Assembly (NCBI RefSeq): GCF_022761035.1
Contig: NZ_JAKWJP010000001.1
Location: forward strand, 620,001 to 684,000
Origin: Microbacterium sp. SS28
GTDB taxonomy: Bacteria > Actinomycetota > Actinomycetes > Actinomycetales > Microbacteriaceae
Reading direction: 5' to 3'
DNA: 64,000 nucleotides
Below the pieces are notes generated by a model. The model was not told the origin of the DNA and did not search any database. It saw only the letters and a program-made list of their open reading frames with translations. A program made the translations under genes and the position numbers. This document shows positions 1 through 8,209 of the stretch, in pieces (the first letter of the stretch is position 1; each line of letters opens with the position of its first letter).

Positions 1-343
1 CTGTCACGACGGACGACTGCACGATCGCGACGAGCTGCACCGCGAGCATCCCGAACACCAGCGCCGCCGTGCCGAAGCGCGGGCGGCGCTCGCCCAGGGC
101 TCGACCCGCGATCCCCGCGGCGGCCGCACCGACGACCAGCAGCGCGACGATCGTCGCGAGGAAGTACTGGCTGAAGGGCAGGAGTGCGAACGGGGTAACG
201 GTCGTCGACTGGTCGGCAGCGAGGTTCTGCAACGGCAGCCGCGCGCCCGTCACGAGCCACGGGAGCAGGCCGACGAGGGCTCCCCCGGCACCGATCGAGA
301 ACCAGACCCAGATCGGAAGGAGGCGGCGGTCGACGGAACTCAT
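1..343 (-). CDS. Membrane protein of unknown function, C-terminus cut by window edge
   Basis: The reading frame starts at ATG 343 (complement) and runs off the left edge, giving 114 visible residues beginning MSSVDRRLLPIWVWF. Three hydrophobic stretches are visible: roughly residues 9-30, 54-76 (after a polar loop containing DQSTTVTPF) and 90-110, so it is an integral membrane protein. I do not recognise a family, and no catalytic motif is visible. Codon use is strongly GC at third positions, as in the neighbours. A short ORF ends 9 bases upstream and the two could be co-transcribed. The function cannot be judged from this fragment. Confidence 0.65.
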   Translation of the reverse strand, partial: MSSVDRRLLPIWVWFSIGAGGALVGLLPWLVTGARLPLQNLAADQSTTVTPFALLPFSQYFLATIVALLVVGAAAAGIAGRALGERRPRFGTAALVFGMLAVQLVAIVQSSVVT

Positions 344-352
344 CCGCGCAGA

Positions 353-478
353 CTATCGAGGCATCGGGCCGCCGAGCCGCAAGACGAACGCCAGGATCAG
401 GAAGACGACGGATGCCGCAAGCCCGACGGACCCCGACATCCGGCGCTTGCGGATCTCGGCGGGTCCGATGTCGCACAC
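353..478 (-). CDS. Possible small single-pass membrane protein (41 aa)
   Basis: A GTG-started frame reads VCDIGPAEIRKRRMSGSVGL and then a hydrophobic segment (about residues 18-33) before stopping at RLGGPMPR. It has a charged basic N-terminal part followed by one predicted membrane segment, and third-position GC is high, which supports coding. It lies 9 bases upstream of the membrane protein gene on the same strand. It is too short for family assignment; it could also be a truncated or chance frame. No clear ribosome site precedes the GTG. Confidence 0.4.
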   Translation of the reverse strand: MCDIGPAEIRKRRMSGSVGLAASVVFLILAFVLRLGGPMPR

Positions 479-572
479 ACCCGGCTGGTGGACGGCGGTC
501 CGATGGCGTCATTCCGGCCCATTGCCGCGCCGCAACGGGCGGCATCGGGTCTTGTCCCCGCTCCGAAGAATT

Positions 573-594
573 GGTTACTGTGCGGTAAGTAACC
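573..594. promoter_or_regulatory. Inverted repeat upstream of the secreted beta-helix gene
   Basis: The arms GGTTACT (573-579) and AGTAACC (588-594) are perfect reverse complements separated by 8 bases. The element stands 45 bases before the start codon of the secreted protein at 639, a normal place for an operator. The form (TTACT spaced to AGTAA) resembles sites of TetR-type repressors, but no regulator gene is adjacent, so the ligand and regulator are unknown. Confidence 0.4.
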
Positions 595-638
595 ACGGTG
601 TCCGCCGTGGGGACCTCAACGGAGAGGAACTCCCCCGC

Positions 639-2543
639 ATGATCCCCCGCCCCGAATCCCTGCGCCACCGCCGGCGTCGCACGCGAACCATCGTGTCGAT
701 GTCGGCCGGTGCGGCCCTTCTGGCAGGAGCGCTCGTCGCGACGCCCGCCCAGGCCGCACCACCCCAGCAGATCGACCCGACGAATCCGGACTTCGGTCCG
801 AACGTCACGGTCTTCAGCCCCGACACGCCACTCGACAGCATCCAGGCGGCCGTCGACGCCCTCGCCGACGAGCAGCGCGACGCCGAGATGTCGTCGGCCC
901 GGCACGCCGTGTACTTCCTGCCCGGCGAGTACGGCACGCCGGCCCAGCCGCTGCGGTTCGAGGTCGGCTACTACACGGAGGTCGCGGGCCTCGGCGCCTC
1001 GCCCGAGGACGTCACGATCACGGGCGCGGTCGAGGTCTACAACCGGTGCCTGGACGGCGGCGGCACGTCGAACTGCATCGCGCTGACGAACTTCTGGCGC
1101 ACGCTGTCGAACCTGAGCATCGACGTGCAGGCTGCCGAGCGCGCGTGCCGCACCGGCACGAACTTCTGGGCCGTGTCGCAGGCGGTCTCGCTGCGTCGCC
1201 TCGACATCTCGGGCGGCAACCTGTCGCTCATGGACTACTGCACGGCCGGGCCGCAGTATGCGAGCGGTGGGTTCATCGCCGACTCCCGCCTGCCCGTCAC
1301 GATCAACGGCTCGCAGCAGCAGTGGCTCACGCGCAACAGCGAGGTCGCGAACTGGACCAACGGCGTCTGGAATCAGGTCTTCTCGGGCGTCGTAGGCGCC
1401 CCGGACGACGCCGGCTTCCCATCGCAGACCTACACGACGATCGACTCGACGCCCGTCTCGCGGGAGAAGCCGTACCTCTACGTCGGCGCCGACGGGCGCT
1501 ACGCCGTGCGGGTGCCCTCGGCTCAGCACGGCACGAGCGGCGTCTCGTGGGCCGACGGAGAGACGGCGGGACGCAGCATCCCGATCAGCGACTTCTACAT
1601 CGCGAAGCCGGGCGACTCGGCGCAGGTCATCAACACCAACCTCGCCCGCGGCAAGCACCTGCTGCTGACGCCCGGCGTCTACGACATCGCCAAGACGATC
1701 GACGTCAAGCGCCCCGACACCGTCGTGCTCGGCATGGGACACGCGACGCTCACGTCCGTGGGCGGTGCGGTTCCGATCGAGGTGGCGGATGCCGCGGGGG
1801 TCGTCATCGCCGGTGTCACGATCGACGCCGGCACGACGCTGTCGCCTGCGCTCATGCGCATCGGCAAGGCGAACGGCAACGGCCACGGCAACAAGGCAGT
1901 CGCCACGAACCCCATCACGCTGAGCGACGTGTACTTCCGCGTCGGCGGGCCGCACATCGGCAAGACGACGACGGCGCTCGAGGTCAACGCGGACGGCGTG
2001 CTCATCGACCACATCTGGGTGTGGCGCGCCGACCACGGCCTCGAGGGCTTCACGGGCGGGGTCAACGGCGACACGCAGCGCTGGGCGACCAACACCGGCA
2101 CGAACGGCGTCATCGTGAACGGCGACGACGTCACCGCGACGGGGCTGTTCGTCGAGCACTTCCAGAAGTACAACACCCTCTGGAAGGGCGAGGACGGACA
2201 CGTGATCCTGTATCAGAACGAGCTTCCGTACGACCCGCCGACGCAGGCGGACTGGACGCAGCCCGACGGGACGCTCGGCTACCCCGGGTACGTTGTCGCG
2301 GCGGGGGTGAAGAGCCACCTGCTCGAGGGCGCGGGCGTATACGTGTTCAACCAGAACAACCCGTCCATCGTGACCGCGAACGGCTTCTCGGCGCCCGAGA
2401 CGCCGGGTGTGCGGCTGCACCACATCATGACGGTCAACCTCAGCGCCGGCAGGATCGACCACGTCGTGAACGACGTCGGCACGGCCGCGACGATGTCGAA
2501 CGTCGGCACGCCGCAGTTCATCGTCGACTACCCCGCGGAGTAG
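639..2543 (+). CDS. Secreted right-handed beta-helix protein (634 aa)
   Basis: Start ATG 639 is chosen over much longer upstream in-frame starts because it is followed by a classic secretion signal: basic RRRRTR, a hydrophobic core, and a cleavage site near APAQA/APPQQ-type residues at about 45. GGAGAGGA lies about 10 bases upstream. The mature protein has repeated short beta-strand-like turns with many GV, TI and DV steps, and matches my memory of actinobacterial secreted proteins often mislabelled adenylyl cyclase or coagulation factor 5/8 domain protein. These belong to the pectate-lyase/GH55-like beta-helix fold, so it probably acts on extracellular polysaccharide. Substrate is unknown and catalytic residues cannot be named with certainty. 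It stands alone, followed by a strong terminator. Confidence 0.75.
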   Translation: MIPRPESLRHRRRRTRTIVSMSAGAALLAGALVATPAQAAPPQQIDPTNPDFGPNVTVFSPDTPLDSIQAAVDALADEQRDAEMSSARHAVYFLPGEYGTPAQPLRFEVGYYTEVAGLGASPEDVTITGAVEVYNRCLDGGGTSNCIALTNFWRTLSNLSIDVQAAERACRTGTNFWAVSQAVSLRRLDISGGNLSLMDYCTAGPQYASGGFIADSRLPVTINGSQQQWLTRNSEVANWTNGVWNQVFSGVVGAPDDAGFPSQTYTTIDSTPVSREKPYLYVGADGRYAVRVPSAQHGTSGVSWADGETAGRSIPISDFYIAKPGDSAQVINTNLARGKHLLLTPGVYDIAKTIDVKRPDTVVLGMGHATLTSVGGAVPIEVADAAGVVIAGVTIDAGTTLSPALMRIGKANGNGHGNKAVATNPITLSDVYFRVGGPHIGKTTTALEVNADGVLIDHIWVWRADHGLEGFTGGVNGDTQRWATNTGTNGVIVNGDDVTATGLFVEHFQKYNTLWKGEDGHVILYQNELPYDPPTQADWTQPDGTLGYPGYVVAAGVKSHLLEGAGVYVFNQNNPSIVTANGFSAPETPGVRLHHIMTVNLSAGRIDHVVNDVGTAATMSNVGTPQFIVDYPAE

Positions 2544-2552
2544 TCGATTCGG

Positions 2553-2590
2553 GATGCCTCGGCCCGGCGTTCGCGTCGGGCCGAGGCATC
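2553..2590. terminator. Bidirectional hairpin terminator
   Basis: GATGCCTCGGCCCG (2553-2566) pairs perfectly with CGGGCCGAGGCATC (2577-2590) over a 10-base loop. It sits between the convergent beta-helix gene and the alpha/beta hydrolase gene, so it can serve both strands. There is no long T tract, as is usual in high-GC actinobacteria. Its ends contain the genome-typical GGATGCC-type heptamer. Confidence 0.75.
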
Positions 2591-2633
2591 CGTCGTCTTC
2601 AGTCCCCCGTCGGGAACACGACCTGCGGCCGGG

Positions 2634-3386
2634 TCAGCCGGCCGCGACCGACTCGGCGGCGACCGCCGCGACGGCCGCGCGGATCGCGTCGATCGTGACC
2701 TGCGGGTGCGAGACGAGCGACACGTGCGACGCGTCGACCTCGGTGACGGTCGCACCCGCGCGCTCCGCGAGGCGGCGCTTGGTGCCGATCGGGATGACGC
2801 GGTCCTCGGTCGCGAGCACGGCCCAGCTCGGGATCGACTTCCAGGCGGGCGGACCCGACGGCGTGACGTTGGCGACGAACGAGGCGGGCCGCTGCGTCGC
2901 GACGATCGTGTCCCGCTCGGCCTCGGACAGGTCCTGCGCGAACGCCGTGTGCACCGTCTCGGGCTTGAGGAACGCCTCGGCGGCGCCCTCCGGCGCCCCC
3001 GGGTAGCCCGCGATGTCGAGCACCGTCGTGGGATCGGCCACGGCGAGCGCCGACCCCGAGCCCTCGAGGATGCTGACGACGGTCTCGCCCTCGTCGGGGA
3101 TGAACGCGTCGACGTAGACGAGTGCCCGCACGTCGCCCGCCTGGTGCGCCGCGTTCGTGATGACCGCGCCGCCGTACGAGTGGCCGACGAGCACGACGGG
3201 CCCCGAGGTGCGCTGCGCGAGGAACGACGCGATGTACGCCGAATCCTCCGTGAGGCCGCGGAGGAGGTTCGGCGGCGCGAGCACCGTGAGCCCCTCCGCC
3301 TGCAGCGGCGTGATCACCGCGTTCCAGCTCGAGGCGTCCGCCCAGGCGCCGTGGACGAGGACGATGGTGGGATTGCTTTCCGGCAT
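2634..3386 (-). CDS. Alpha/beta hydrolase, cytoplasmic (250 aa)
   Basis: The protein starts MPESNPTIVLVHGAWADASS, giving the first strand and oxyanion-hole HGAW motif. The nucleophile elbow GHSYGG places the serine at residue 70, and the C-terminal DASHVSLVSHP supplies the likely histidine. No signal peptide is present. It is clearly related to the secreted hydrolase at 22487-23311 (same GHSYGGA.ITNAA block and SGP.VLVGHS lead-in), so the window holds paralogs. The family includes esterases and salicylate-esterase-like enzymes, and the substrate is unknown. A palindrome resembling the CebR/CelR box overlaps its probable -10, suggesting control by a LacI-type repressor. Confidence 0.85.
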   Translation of the reverse strand: MPESNPTIVLVHGAWADASSWNAVITPLQAEGLTVLAPPNLLRGLTEDSAYIASFLAQRTSGPVVLVGHSYGGAVITNAAHQAGDVRALVYVDAFIPDEGETVVSILEGSGSALAVADPTTVLDIAGYPGAPEGAAEAFLKPETVHTAFAQDLSEAERDTIVATQRPASFVANVTPSGPPAWKSIPSWAVLATEDRVIPIGTKRRLAERAGATVTEVDASHVSLVSHPQVTIDAIRAAVAAVAAESVAAG

Positions 3387-3468
3387 GTCGAACTCCGATC
3401 TCGCCGCGTCAGCGCGGCCTCTGTGAGTGGATCGCGTCTCGAGTGCTGTGCCAGACGCACCGCCAGAT

Positions 3469-3482
3469 TAGGAGCGCTCCCA
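3469..3482. promoter_or_regulatory. CebR/CelR-like operator overlapping hydrolase promoter
   Basis: TAGGAGCGCTCCCA matches the known CelR/CebR box TGGGAGCGCTCCCA at 13 of 14 positions. On the complement strand a -10-like TAATCT directly overlaps its end (3465-3470), about 80 bases before the hydrolase start at 3386. Overlap of operator and -10 fits repression. That the box is known for LacI-type cellulose/cellobiose regulators is established knowledge; its use here is inference. Confidence 0.5.
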
Positions 3483-3568
3483 CCGAATCGGGGATCTGTT
3501 AACAGAGATTTCTTCTTGGGCCGATGCTCAGGCACCCCGCAGGACCCGGGCTGGTCGCGCCTGAGACC

Positions 3569-3910
3569 TCACGCACGGAGGATCTTCTCCATCTTGCGAC
3601 CCTTCGCGAGCTCGTCGACGAGCTTGTCGAGGTAGCGGATCTTCTGCATGAGCGGGTCCTCGATCTGCTCGACGCGCATGCCGCAGATGACCCCCGTGAT
3701 GAGCGATGCGTTCGGATTGAGGTCGGCGTCGGCGAAGAAGTCCTCGAACGTCGTGTGCTCCTCGAGGTGGCGATGCAGGTCGGCCTCGTCGAATCCCGTG
3801 AGCCACTCGATGACCTCGTCGAGCTCGTCGGTGGTGCGCCCCTTCTTCTCGACCTTCGTCACGTAGAGGGGGTAGACCGAGGCGAAGCTCAGCGTGAAGA
3901 TCCTGTGCAC
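3569..3910 (-). CDS. DUF2200 family protein
   Basis: The start is taken as GTG 3910, giving 113 residues beginning [17 protein letters not shown], which is the conserved beginning of DUF2200 proteins; the longer in-frame start adds residues unlike the family. Further family landmarks are KVEKKGRT near residue 20, LTGFDEADL, the ICGMRVE block, and the closing [19 protein letters not shown]. The family is small, cytosolic and of unknown biochemical role. The gene ends 182 bases from the hydrolase start and begins 31 bases from the end of the NUDIX gene, on the same strand as both, so it may be read through from the NUDIX gene. Confidence 0.85.
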   Translation of the reverse strand: MHRIFTLSFASVYPLYVTKVEKKGRTTDELDEVIEWLTGFDEADLHRHLEEHTTFEDFFADADLNPNASLITGVICGMRVEQIEDPLMQKIRYLDKLVDELAKGRKMEKILRA

Positions 3911-3941
3911 ACGACAAGCGTACGAAGGCTCGGAGGCCGTG

Positions 3942-4661
3942 TCATCGACCCTCGGGCGGGCCGAGCGGGATCTCACGGCTCTCGTCCCACGGCTCGGTCC
4001 ACCCGAGCCGATCGAAGAGGCCGTCCAGCAGCAGCCCCGTGAACCCCCAGACGAGGTGCGTGCCGCCGGGCGTGTGCACCTCGAACCCCGGGCCCCGCCA
4101 CTCCTGCCCTGCGCGGCGGATCACCGTGACCCCACGATGCGCGGGATCGAGCAGGTCGGCGACGGGGGCGCGGAACACGGCTGCCGACTCGGCGACGTCG
4201 ACGACGTGGACGGGGGACGGATGCCGCCACCACGCCAGCACGGGCGTCACGAGGTGCTGCGAGTAGACGAGCGGCACCTCCTCGAGCGACCCGAGCACCT
4301 CGACGCCTGCGGGGTCGAGCCCCGTCTCCTCGCGCGCTTCGCGCAGTGCGGCCGCCACCGGTCCGTCGTCGCCCGGATCGACGCGCCCGCCGGGGAAGGC
4401 GACCTGGCCCGGGTGCGAGCGGAGCGTCGACGCCCGCGCGAGCAGCAGCACATCGAGATCGCGCGAGACGGCCTCGGCGTGCGCGCCGTGCCGGCTCGGG
4501 AGCGCGTCGAGCACGCCGAAGAGAATGAGGACGGCGGCGGGCCGTGCGTCGGCCGCGTCGATGCCCTCGATCAGCCGGCCGGCGCCACGCGGGGCGCCGT
4601 GGTCGCCGACGAGCCCGAGCAGCTGCGTCCGCGCACCGCGCGGCCCCTCGTCGACAGACAC
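3942..4661 (-). CDS. NUDIX hydrolase, CoA pyrophosphatase type
   Basis: This 239-residue protein carries the UPF0035 signature [16 protein letters not shown] just before a NUDIX box ending REAREETGL (about residues 95-118). That combination marks the NudL-like CoA/acyl-CoA pyrophosphatase group, which cleaves CoA to 4-phosphopantetheine and 3',5'-ADP with Mg or Mn. The acidic residue at the first E position of the classic box is D. Start GTG 4661 is supported by a -10-like TAGCCT (complement of 4668-4673) exactly 6 bases before it, the leaderless arrangement seen in many genes here. It is followed on the same strand by the DUF2200 gene. Confidence 0.85.
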   Translation of the reverse strand: MSVDEGPRGARTQLLGLVGDHGAPRGAGRLIEGIDAADARPAAVLILFGVLDALPSRHGAHAEAVSRDLDVLLLARASTLRSHPGQVAFPGGRVDPGDDGPVAAALREAREETGLDPAGVEVLGSLEEVPLVYSQHLVTPVLAWWRHPSPVHVVDVAESAAVFRAPVADLLDPAHRGVTVIRRAGQEWRGPGFEVHTPGGTHLVWGFTGLLLDGLFDRLGWTEPWDESREIPLGPPEGR

Positions 4662-4757
4662 CCGCTCAGGCTACGCCGCCCCGCCGACCGCGAGGCCGCG
4701 CGGTAGCACCCGCGGATGCCCGCCACAACCCCGCCGACCGAATTCAGCGGCGGGTCA

Positions 4758-4763
4758 TAGCGT
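4758..4763 (+). promoter_or_regulatory. Probable -10 element of dps
   Basis: TAGCGT lies 29 bases before the dps start codon, leaving a short leader with GAAAGGCGAAG as the ribosome site. The same TAGCGT hexamer serves as -10 candidate for several other genes in the window. No convincing -35 sequence is visible. Confidence 0.4.
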
Positions 4764-4792
4764 GGCGGCATCCCCGATCGAAAGGCGAAGCG

Positions 4793-5374
4793 ATGGCTGC
4801 CACCGCGACCAAGAACACGAGCGCGAAGGATGCCGCACCGACGGGTGCGGCGAAGAACCGCCGGCGTCCGGCCAAGTCCGGTGCGATGCTCACCGACACC
4901 CAGAACGCCGAAAGCGGTTTCCGCGCCTCCGAAGAGCTGAGCGACAACCTGCAGAAGGTGCTCGTCGACCTCATCGAGCTCGCGAGCCAGGGCAAGCAGG
5001 CGCACTGGAACGTCGTCGGAAAGAACTTCCGCGACACGCACCGTCAGCTCGACGAGATCATCGAGGCTGCGCGCACGTTCAGCGACACGATCGCCGAGCG
5101 CATGCGCGCGCTGCACGCACTGCCGGACGGCCGCAGCGACACCGTCGCCGAGACGACGACGCTGCCCGAGCTTCCGCAGGGCGAGATCGACACCTCGGAT
5201 GTCATCGACCTCGTGACCGAGCGGCTGGAGGCGGCCATCGGGACGTGCCGCGACGTGCACGACGCCGTCGATGAGGAGGACCCGACGAGCGCCGACATCC
5301 TGCACGCGATCCTCGAGTCGCTCGAGCAGTTCGCGTGGATGGTGAGCGCCGAGAACCGCACTCCCCGCCGCTGA
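4793..5374 (+). CDS. dps: Dps family DNA-binding ferritin-like protein
   Basis: This 193-residue protein has the Dps core: HWNVVGKNF (His 71), DTHRQLDE (His 83) and SDTIAER (Asp 98, Glu 102), the four residues expected to build the intersubunit ferroxidase centre. A lysine/arginine-rich extension of about 35 residues precedes the core, as in DNA-binding Dps proteins of actinobacteria. It should form a dodecamer that oxidises and stores iron and shields DNA in stress or starvation. ATG 4793 is preceded by a purine-rich ribosome site. Curiously, the frame continues open for 36 codons beyond the TGA stop (see findings). Confidence 0.92.
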   Translation: MAATATKNTSAKDAAPTGAAKNRRRPAKSGAMLTDTQNAESGFRASEELSDNLQKVLVDLIELASQGKQAHWNVVGKNFRDTHRQLDEIIEAARTFSDTIAERMRALHALPDGRSDTVAETTTLPELPQGEIDTSDVIDLVTERLEAAIGTCRDVHDAVDEEDPTSADILHAILESLEQFAWMVSAENRTPRR

Positions 5375-5710
5375 GCGGACGGAGAATCGCGTCTCATCGC
5401 TTCAGCGAGGCCCGCCGAAAGGGAACTCGTCGAGGGGCTCATGCCGACCTCCGCCGAGCCCGAAGGCATCATCCCCGTCGACGACGTGCTCGCGTAGTGG
5501 GGGCTGCCGAAGAGGGCTTCGGAGAGGGCTTCCGACAGGCGGATCGAGACGCCCCCAGCCCCCGGAAAACCGGGGCGCAGAGCGAGGCCACCCAGGTAAC
5601 GTTCAGATAACGCCCAGAAAAGACGGGCAGGATCTGGGTTTTGTGTCCGCAGGAGCGGCCGCGATGCGTCGACTCGCCGGCGCGGACCACCCGACACGAA
5701 ACCCGATTCC
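5375..5710. other. Intergenic region between dps and the lysozyme-like gene
   Basis: No convincing gene lies in these 336 bases. The dps frame stays open past its stop to a TAG at 5495-5497 and contains the start-like MPTSAEPEGIIPVDDVLA. A small hairpin, CCCCGG and CCGGGG around AAAA (5560-5575), could end dps transcription. Two TAACG copies (about 5597-5613) lie further on. I looked for the c-di-AMP (ydaO) riboswitch often found before such cell-wall hydrolase genes and did not see its conserved segments. Confidence 0.4.
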
Positions 5711-6706
5711 ATGCACCCGAGCACTTCCTCCACGCCCGTCCGCCGTAACCTCAGATCGGCCGAGCGTCGCGCTCGCCGCCGCCCCGGAATCGTCGTCGGA
5801 GGCGTCGCAGCCGGAGTTCTGACGGTCGTCGGATTCGCGGGCGCCGTGCCCGTCTCGTTCGCCGAGGCCGGCGGAACGACTCCCACCTTCGCTTTCGCTT
5901 CGTACACGACCTCGCCCGCCCCGGCCGTGATCGAGCCGCAGCCCCAGGCCAATGCGACCACGACCGCGGCCCGCGAGGCGATCACCGCGGCCGAGACCGC
6001 CGTCGCGGCGGCCCAGACGGTCGCGGCCGACATCGCGGCATCCGGCCTCGACGTCGGCGTCGCCGACACCACCGTCGAGACGGCGGACCTCGAGGACGCC
6101 GCGGCGCGCCTCGAGCTCGGCATCGACGCGCTCCCCGAGCCCATGCTCCCCGATGTCACGGACGACGTCACCGCCCTCGTCTCGACGGTCGGCGAGCAGG
6201 TCGCGAGCCTGCGCGGGAGCCTCGACGCCGCGGTCGCGGCCGAGGCCCAGCGCCAGGCCGAGGAGAAGGCCCGCCAGGAGGCCGAGGCCCGCGCCGCCGC
6301 CGAGGCGGCTGCGGCAGCGGCAGCCCGCCCCTCGTCCTCCGGACGTTCGACGTCGTACCCCACAGCTCCGATCCCGTCCGGCAACGGAAACGGCGACAAC
6401 AGCCCCGCCGGTGCACAGGCCTTCGCCTACTCGCAGTTCCCGTCGCGCGGCTGGGGCGACGATCAGTTCGGATGCCTCGTCGCGCTCTGGAACAAGGAGT
6501 CGGGCTGGAACTACCAGGCCTACAACCGGGGCAGCGGAGCCTTCGGCATCCCGCAGGCGCTCCCCGGCAGCAAGATGAGCAGCGCGGGCGCCGACTGGCA
6601 GAGCAACGCGGCGACGCAGGTCATGTGGGGCCTCGGCTACATCCAGGGCCGCTACGGCACGCCGTGCGGCGCGTGGGGCCACTCGCAGTCGACCGGCTGG
6701 TACTGA
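5711..6706 (+). CDS. Secreted lysozyme-like muralytic protein with coiled coil
   Basis: The 331-residue product has a basic N-terminus and a hydrophobic core (about residues 28-50) forming a signal peptide or anchor. An alanine/glutamate-rich coiled coil follows (about 175-210, EAQRQAEEKARQEAEARA-like), then a C-terminal domain from about residue 240. That domain has LVALWNKESGWNYQAYN with the probable catalytic Glu 263, then GAFGIPQALPGSKM, and two cysteines (255 and 319) that may pair. The domain resembles the aggregation-promoting-factor/transglycosylase fold of actinobacterial and lactobacillar secreted muralytic enzymes, so it likely cleaves peptidoglycan during growth. A hairpin terminator follows. 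The gene is monocistronic. Confidence 0.85.
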   Translation: MHPSTSSTPVRRNLRSAERRARRRPGIVVGGVAAGVLTVVGFAGAVPVSFAEAGGTTPTFAFASYTTSPAPAVIEPQPQANATTTAAREAITAAETAVAAAQTVAADIAASGLDVGVADTTVETADLEDAAARLELGIDALPEPMLPDVTDDVTALVSTVGEQVASLRGSLDAAVAAEAQRQAEEKARQEAEARAAAEAAAAAAARPSSSGRSTSYPTAPIPSGNGNGDNSPAGAQAFAYSQFPSRGWGDDQFGCLVALWNKESGWNYQAYNRGSGAFGIPQALPGSKMSSAGADWQSNAATQVMWGLGYIQGRYGTPCGAWGHSQSTGWY

Positions 6707-6731
6707 CCCACTGATCCACTGATCCGCCGTG

Positions 6732-6766
6732 ACGGAGCCGTCTCCCCCGCGGGGAGGCGGCTCCGT
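6732..6766 (+). terminator. Hairpin terminator after the lysozyme-like gene
   Basis: ACGGAGCCGTCTCCCC (6732-6747) pairs with GGGGAGGCGGCTCCGT (6751-6766) with one wobble-type mismatch and a 3-base loop. It begins 25 bases after the stop codon. No T tract follows. Confidence 0.75.
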
Positions 6767-6901
6767 CGTATGACGGGCCGGGTTCGACGCGTCGGCTGGG
6801 CTCGGCGACCGGTCGAGCACCGAGGCGATTGACGCCGGCGACATCGGCTGGAAGGCTGACCGCGTCGCACCCGACGACGGGTGTCGAAGGTGGTGGATGC
6901 C

Positions 6902-8077
6902 ATGGTCCTCTCGGCTCGCGCAACGCAGGCGAAGGCGTCGGTCGACATCGTCGCCAGGTTCTTCGACGAAGTCCACGCGCTGACGGACCGCCCCGATGCT
7001 CTGGATCTCACGTTCGGCGACCCGCACGAACTGGCGCTGCCCGGGCTGACCGCGGCGCTGCGGGCCCAGATCGAGCCGCAGTCCGTCGACTGGTTCGCCT
7101 ACAAGACGAGCGAGCGTGCCGCGAAGGAGGCCGTCGCGACGGGCCTGCGGGCCGAGCTCGGGCTGCCTTTCGAGCCCGACGACATCGCGATGACGCAGGG
7201 TGCCTTCGGTGCCATCTCGCTGGCGTTCTCACTGCTGACGGACGCGGGCGACGAAGTTGTGATCCCGGTTCCCGGGTGGTTCTGCTACGAGCCCATGCTC
7301 TACGCGGCGAATCTGACTCCCGTCCGCGCAGCGCTCGCCGAAGGAAGCTTCGATCTCGATGTCGACGCGATCGCACGGGCGATCACGTCGCGCACACGCG
7401 TGGTGATCGTCAATTCCCCGGCGAACCCGACCGGGCGCGTCTATCCGAAGGCATCGTGGGACGCGCTCGCCGAAGTGCTCGAGGAGGCCTCCCGAAAGCA
7501 CGGACACCGCATCTGGATCCTGTCCGACGAGCCGTATCGTCGCATCCGCTTCGACGGCATCGGGTTCGCGAGCCCCGCCGGCTCATACGCGTGGACGGCG
7601 ATCGATTACAGCTACGCGAAGGTCATGCTGGCCCCGGGCCAGCGTCTCGGCTATCTCGCGCTGTCGCCGCTGCTTGCCGCCGACGAGCGGACCGAGCTGC
7701 GGGCGGCATTCATGCCCGTCGGGCTCGCGATCGGCTGGGGATTCCCGGACGCCATCATGCAATACGCCGCGCCGGCGCTCGAGACCGTGTCGCTCGACAT
7801 GGTCGAGCTGAGCCGCAAGCGCGACCGCATGTACGGGGCGCTCACCGACGCGGCCATCGAGGTGACGCGACCCGAGGGCACATTCTACCTGTGGGGCAGG
7901 GCGCCGGGCGGCGACGCGCAGGCCTTCTGCGACGCCCTCGCGGCACGCGGCGTCTACCTGATGTCGGGCAGCCTCTTCGACCAGCCGCATCACTTCCGCA
8001 TCTCGCTCACCGCGACGATGGAGACGATCGACCGGGCGCTCCCCCACATCGTCGAGGTCGCCGAGCCGCTCGGATGA
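6902..8077 (+). CDS. Fold-type I PLP aminotransferase
   Basis: The product is 391 residues. Landmarks of class I/II aminotransferases are NSPANPTGRVY (residues 171-181), DEPYRR (209-214) and the SYAK motif with Lys 240 as the internal aldimine lysine, followed by a conserved GQRLGY. Start ATG 6902 is preferred because AAGGTGG lies 7 bases upstream; an in-frame GTG at 6881 is an alternative. It probably moves amino groups between an amino acid and 2-oxoglutarate, but substrate specificity cannot be read from sequence. It is transcribed alone and precedes a DUF2510 gene with its own promoter. Confidence 0.85.
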   Translation: MVLSARATQAKASVDIVARFFDEVHALTDRPDALDLTFGDPHELALPGLTAALRAQIEPQSVDWFAYKTSERAAKEAVATGLRAELGLPFEPDDIAMTQGAFGAISLAFSLLTDAGDEVVIPVPGWFCYEPMLYAANLTPVRAALAEGSFDLDVDAIARAITSRTRVVIVNSPANPTGRVYPKASWDALAEVLEEASRKHGHRIWILSDEPYRRIRFDGIGFASPAGSYAWTAIDYSYAKVMLAPGQRLGYLALSPLLAADERTELRAAFMPVGLAIGWGFPDAIMQYAAPALETVSLDMVELSRKRDRMYGALTDAAIEVTRPEGTFYLWGRAPGGDAQAFCDALAARGVYLMSGSLFDQPHHFRISLTATMETIDRALPHIVEVAEPLG

Positions 8078-8209
8078 CGGCGGACCGACGACGGGATGCT
8101 CCGGCCCCCGTCGCCTCGCTCGTCCGCGGTCCCGGATGCCGCACCGTGCGATCCGGCAGGGCCCGGCCGGATCGGGGCCGATGTCGACGCGCGAGGGTAC
8201 CCTCGTTCC

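Noticed and set aside
5375..5710. Possible c-di-AMP (ydaO-type) riboswitch before the lysozyme-like gene
   Set aside because: Such riboswitches often precede this gene type in actinobacteria, but the conserved GGGGGAACC-like and GAATCC-like segments are not present in the leader.
5044..6399. Long reverse-strand frame across dps and the lysozyme-like gene
   Set aside because: It is antisense to two well-supported genes, of low-complexity Ala/Ser/Arg composition, and typical of shadow frames in high-GC DNA.
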